Shown here in pieces: positions 22,055 to 24,388 of a stretch of 24,388 nt of DNA (its first letter is position 1; the number at the start of each line of letters is the position of its first letter). The DNA comes from Eutrophocola sp965662685. Its GTDB lineage: Bacteria > Pseudomonadota > Gammaproteobacteria > Pseudomonadales > Pseudohongiellaceae. The stretch covers positions 1-24,388 of the forward strand of contig CBFIIQ010000044.1 in NCBI GenBank assembly GCA_965662685.1, read 5' to 3'. Under the pieces are notes generated by a model that did not search any database, was not told where the DNA came from, and was given only the letters and a program-made list of their open reading frames with translations. The translations under genes were made by a program, and so were the position numbers.

Positions 22055-23512
22055 ATGATAAAAATAAAACCATTTACAAAACTTCACGCCATAGTAGTTG
22101 GGGTTTTGATGATGACTGCCTTTGTGCTACCGGGTTCTCTGAGCGCGCAAAACAATGATGACAACAGTCGTTATACCGCTCTGCTCTCTCGCCTTGATGC
22201 CTTGAAACAGGAAGCCACGCTGGTTGAGGATATTGTCCAGATTCAGCGCCTGGGTCGGGCCTTTGGCTTCTATCTGGATAAAGGTTATTTCGGCGAAGCT
22301 GCGGACCTGTTTACCGACAGTGGTCGTGTGCAGTACGGCATGGATGGCGTCTATATCGGTCGCGAGCGTATTCAGGAATTATTTACCCGCCACGGTGGCG
22401 GCAGCATGAACGCCGGACCGGGCTTACCCTTCGGGCGCTTGAATCTGCATATGCAATTACAGCCATTGGCCACCGTTGCCGATGACGGCAGAACCGCCAG
22501 TGCGCGCTGGCGTGAATGGGCACTGCTGGGCAATTACAAGGAACAGGCTCAGTGGGGTGATGCGGTTCAGGAAAATGATTACATCAAGGAAGACGGTGTC
22601 TGGAAAATTTCCGCCATGCGTTTTTATACCAATTTCGTCGCCCCCTACGAGGGTGGCTGGGCAGCATTGCCGCCGGTATTTGGTAACTGGCAGAGTGAGG
22701 TAGCCCGCAGCTTTCGACCGGACCAGCCGGCGCCAGGTAACTACCGTCCGTTCCCCTCTGTTTATACCCCGCCTTATCACTATGCCAATGATCGTCGCGC
22801 CATTACCGCGCCAGGGCCGATTGTCTTGAGACGACGTCCCAATGATGTATTGGGTCAACTGGAAGCCAGCGCCGATGCCCAGGAGTTAAAACTGGCGCGT
22901 CTGCATTCCACCCGCGCGGTGGAAAATCTGCAGGCCATGTATGGCTACTATATCGACAAGGGCAAATGGACCGAGGCTGCCAGTCTGTTTAGTGAGGATG
23001 GTGTCTGGGAATTTGGTCAGCGCGGTCAGTACATTGGCCGCAACAGTATCCGCCGCGGCCTGACGCTGATGGGTCCGGAAAATCTGGAGTCCGGTCAGCT
23101 GAATAACTACCCGATGCTGCAACCGGTGATCCATGTGTCAGAAGACAATTCCACTGCCCGCGGCCGCTTTCGCAGCGACGTCATGCTGGCGCGCAATGGC
23201 ACAGGGCAGTGGGGCGGTGGTGTCTATGAAAATGAATACGTCAACGACAACGGTACCTGGCGCATCAGCAAACAGCATTACTGGGTGACCTTCTGGGGCG
23301 ACTACGACCAGGGCTGGACCGGCGCTGGCACTATGCCCATGGTCCCGGCCAGCACCACCAATCCCCCGGATGCCCCGCCCAGCGTAGTCTATGAATCCTT
23401 CCCCAATACCTATGTGGTGCCATTCCACTACGACCACCCCGTCACCGGCGAGCCCCATAACGACATGGGCCGCCTGGCCGCCGACAAAGCCGCCGGGAGG
23501 AACGTCCGATGA
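22055..23512 (+). CDS. Exported protein with two SnoaL/NTF2-like domains
   Basis: A 485-residue protein has a signal peptide (1-31, ending SLSA before QN) and two SnoaL_4-type domains. Domain 1 (about 55-195) shows FGFYLDKGYFGEAADLF, GVYIGRERIQ and ENDYIKEDGVWKIS. Domain 2 (about 285-410) shows YGYYIDKGKWTEAASLF, QYIGRNSIRRG and ENEYVNDNGTWRIS. Each is followed by a Pro/Tyr-rich tail: FPSVYTPPYHY (233-243) and FPNTYVVPFHYDHPVTGEP (449-467). SnoaL-like domains are found in cyclases, dehydratases and isomerases and as pure binding domains; the activity here is unknown. The final bases overlap the next gene by ATGA, so the two are translationally coupled. It is preceded by the REP cluster. Confidence 0.85.
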   Translation: MIKIKPFTKLHAIVVGVLMMTAFVLPGSLSAQNNDDNSRYTALLSRLDALKQEATLVEDIVQIQRLGRAFGFYLDKGYFGEAADLFTDSGRVQYGMDGVYIGRERIQELFTRHGGGSMNAGPGLPFGRLNLHMQLQPLATVADDGRTASARWREWALLGNYKEQAQWGDAVQENDYIKEDGVWKISAMRFYTNFVAPYEGGWAALPPVFGNWQSEVARSFRPDQPAPGNYRPFPSVYTPPYHYANDRRAITAPGPIVLRRRPNDVLGQLEASADAQELKLARLHSTRAVENLQAMYGYYIDKGKWTEAASLFSEDGVWEFGQRGQYIGRNSIRRGLTLMGPENLESGQLNNYPMLQPVIHVSEDNSTARGRFRSDVMLARNGTGQWGGGVYENEYVNDNGTWRISKQHYWVTFWGDYDQGWTGAGTMPMVPASTTNPPDAPPSVVYESFPNTYVVPFHYDHPVTGEPHNDMGRLAADKAAGRNVR

Positions 23513-24291
23513 AGACTTTTTACCTGTTTAACAAAAAGACATACCTTCTTCAGAATAAGTTGCTGAAGGCCAGCCTGTTATTCCTTGTGACTTGCAACCT
23601 GGGACTTGTGACTGGCGCAGCGTATTCCCAAACCCCGGAGCAACTTAAGACCCTGCAAAACGAACTCGAAGCAATAAGTGTCCGCACCGAGCGCCTGCAA
23701 GACGTCGAGGAAATCGAAATCCTGCAACGCACCTACGGCTACTACGTAGACAAATCCCTGTGGTATTCCCTGCATGATCTGTGGACTGAAGATGGCACTC
23801 TGGAAATCGGCGGGCGTGGCGTATTCACCGGCAAGCAGCGCGTGTTTGAATACATGAATGTAGGCCTTGGTCCGGTGGGCCCGGCGCGCAATCTGCTGGT
23901 GGATCATCAGCAATTCCAGAATATTGTGACTATCAGCGCCGACGGCCAGAGCGCTGAACTGCGCGGTATCGCCATGGTTATGTCCAGCGGCGGTTGGGGT
24001 CACTGTTATTATGAAAATGATTTCGTAAAGGAAAACGGCGTGTGGAAAATGAAAACTCTGCATGGCCCGTTCAATATGTATTCAGGCTATGACATTGGCT
24101 GGGTAGACAACATCATCATCAATACCTGGCCGGCGAAATTCCCGCCACCCCCGGATCTGCCGCCCTCGGTCATTTACCTGGCCTACCCCAGTTACTACGT
24201 AGAGCCATACCACTACCCCAACCCGGTGACCGGCGCGCCCATGCCGCCCCATGATCCGGCGGCCGGTGGTGAAGCATTTGGGGAACAATAG
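23509..24291 (+). CDS. Exported single-domain SnoaL/NTF2-like protein
   Basis: This 260-residue paralogue of the preceding protein has one SnoaL_4-type domain (about 68-190: YGYYVDKSLWYSLHDLW, GVFTGKQRV, ENDFVKENGVWKM). The same tail follows, AYPSYYVEPYHYPNPVTGAP (225-244). The signal peptide is unusual: its hydrophobic stretch (about 22-38, ASLLFLVTCNLGLVTGAA) is encoded partly by four heptamer units (23584-23611). A coiled-coil-like helix (about 42-70) precedes the domain. The ATG overlaps the upstream stop as ATGA and follows a strong GGGAGGAA ribosome binding site. The stop codon lies in a short direct repeat, 30 bases before an IS3-family end. Function is unknown; it probably acts with its neighbour in the periplasm or outside the cell. 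Confidence 0.87.
   Translation: MKTFYLFNKKTYLLQNKLLKASLLFLVTCNLGLVTGAAYSQTPEQLKTLQNELEAISVRTERLQDVEEIEILQRTYGYYVDKSLWYSLHDLWTEDGTLEIGGRGVFTGKQRVFEYMNVGLGPVGPARNLLVDHQQFQNIVTISADGQSAELRGIAMVMSSGGWGHCYYENDFVKENGVWKMKTLHGPFNMYSGYDIGWVDNIIINTWPAKFPPPPDLPPSVIYLAYPSYYVEPYHYPNPVTGAPMPPHDPAAGGEAFGEQ
23584..23611 (+). repeat. Heptamer units inside a signal-peptide coding region
   Basis: Four consecutive units, CTTGTGA, CTTGCAA, CCTGGGA and CTTGTGA, followed by CTGG, belong to the CTTGNRA family. Read in the gene frame they encode LVTCNLGLVTG (residues 26-36). Confidence 0.85.
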
Positions 24292-24313
24292 GAACAATAG
24301 GTAGGAACAATAG
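24282..24313 (+). repeat. Three copies of GGAACAATAG at the IS junction
   Basis: GGAACAATAG occurs at 24282-24291, 24291-24300 (sharing one G) and 24304-24313. The first copy contains the TAG stop of the preceding gene. The repeats end 8 bases before the inferred IS3-family terminus. Confidence 0.9.
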
Positions 24314-24321
24314 GGACGCTT

Positions 24322-24388
24322 TGATCTTACCCCGTACCTACGCACATTCTAGTTAAGCAACTTTTTCAAATTCGATAGGCGATTGGTA
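24322..24388 (-). mobile_element. 3' end of an IS3-family insertion sequence, cut by the window edge
   Basis: TGATCTTACCCC at 24322 resembles the terminal inverted repeats of IS3-group elements (TGA... followed by CTTACCC). It is followed, reading inward, by the C-terminal codons of a transposase on the minus strand. The left end, any target duplication and the remainder lie outside the window, so intactness cannot be judged. Confidence 0.75.
24353..24388 (-). CDS. C-terminus of IS3-family transposase (OrfB), partial
   Basis: The twelve visible codons read YQSPIEFEKVA and a TAA stop. This matches the conserved end of IS3-family DDE transposases, whose last motif is typically LGYxSPxEFE. The frame runs off the window edge. 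Only the C-terminus is available, so the subgroup cannot be assigned. Confidence 0.8.
   Translation of the reverse strand, partial: YQSPIEFEKVA

Noticed and set aside
21231..22073. Minus-strand frame of 280 codons with an internal repeat
   Set aside because: It overlaps the 3' end of the DUF3604 gene and runs through the REP-bearing tandem duplication. The protein repeat simply mirrors the DNA repeat.

Overview
The window looks like chromosomal DNA from a gammaproteobacterium, probably a marine relative of the Pseudomonadales/Cellvibrionales. This rests on gene order (rnr-rlmB-rpsF-rpsR-DUF2232-rplI, then dnaB-alr-radA), on the individual protein sequences, and on the E. coli-like REP palindromes. 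The exact genus cannot be read from the sequence.

Layout. (1) 1-600: a tandem heptamer array, then a DUF1348 NTF2-like gene on the plus strand. (2) 653-13995, almost all on the minus strand: a housekeeping block. In transcription order it holds RNase R, the 23S rRNA methyltransferase RlmB, ribosomal proteins bS6 and bS18, a DUF2232 membrane protein and bL9, ending in a clear terminator. It then continues with replicative helicase DnaB, alanine racemase, RadA and a protein with three DnaT-like domains. (3) Between rplI and dnaB sits an opposite-strand gene (6719-7978) for a predicted single-span membrane protein with an N-terminal winged-helix-like domain. It is flanked by a long AT-rich leader on one side and by heptamer and REP repeats on the other, and looks like an insertion into a conserved neighbourhood. 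(4) 14178-17027: a secreted metallo-beta-lactamase-fold protein, tRNA-Leu(CAG) with a good promoter, a DCC-family thiol oxidoreductase-like protein, a small coiled-coil protein and a DTW-domain tRNA-modifying enzyme. (5) 17244-24291, plus strand: an OpgB-like phosphoglycerol transferase, an exported DUF3604 protein, a REP-bearing tandem duplication, and two overlapping genes for exported SnoaL/NTF2-like proteins. (6) The right edge cuts into the 3' end of an IS3-family insertion sequence.

Most notable. A degenerate heptamer (CTTGNRA) occurs at three unlinked places. At one it provides the stop codon of a gene, and at another it encodes the hydrophobic core of a signal peptide. DnaB ends in a Gly/Ser/Pro-rich linker and an acidic tip resembling the SSB C-terminus, and the last codons of that tip also form the ribosome binding site of alr. 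The DnaT-like protein carries three domains spaced exactly 73 residues apart. The inserted membrane regulator candidate has twin TTAACGTTAA palindromes in its leader. The exported SnoaL-like proteins repeat a domain plus a YHY-containing tail three times. I see no phage, CRISPR or recognised defence system.
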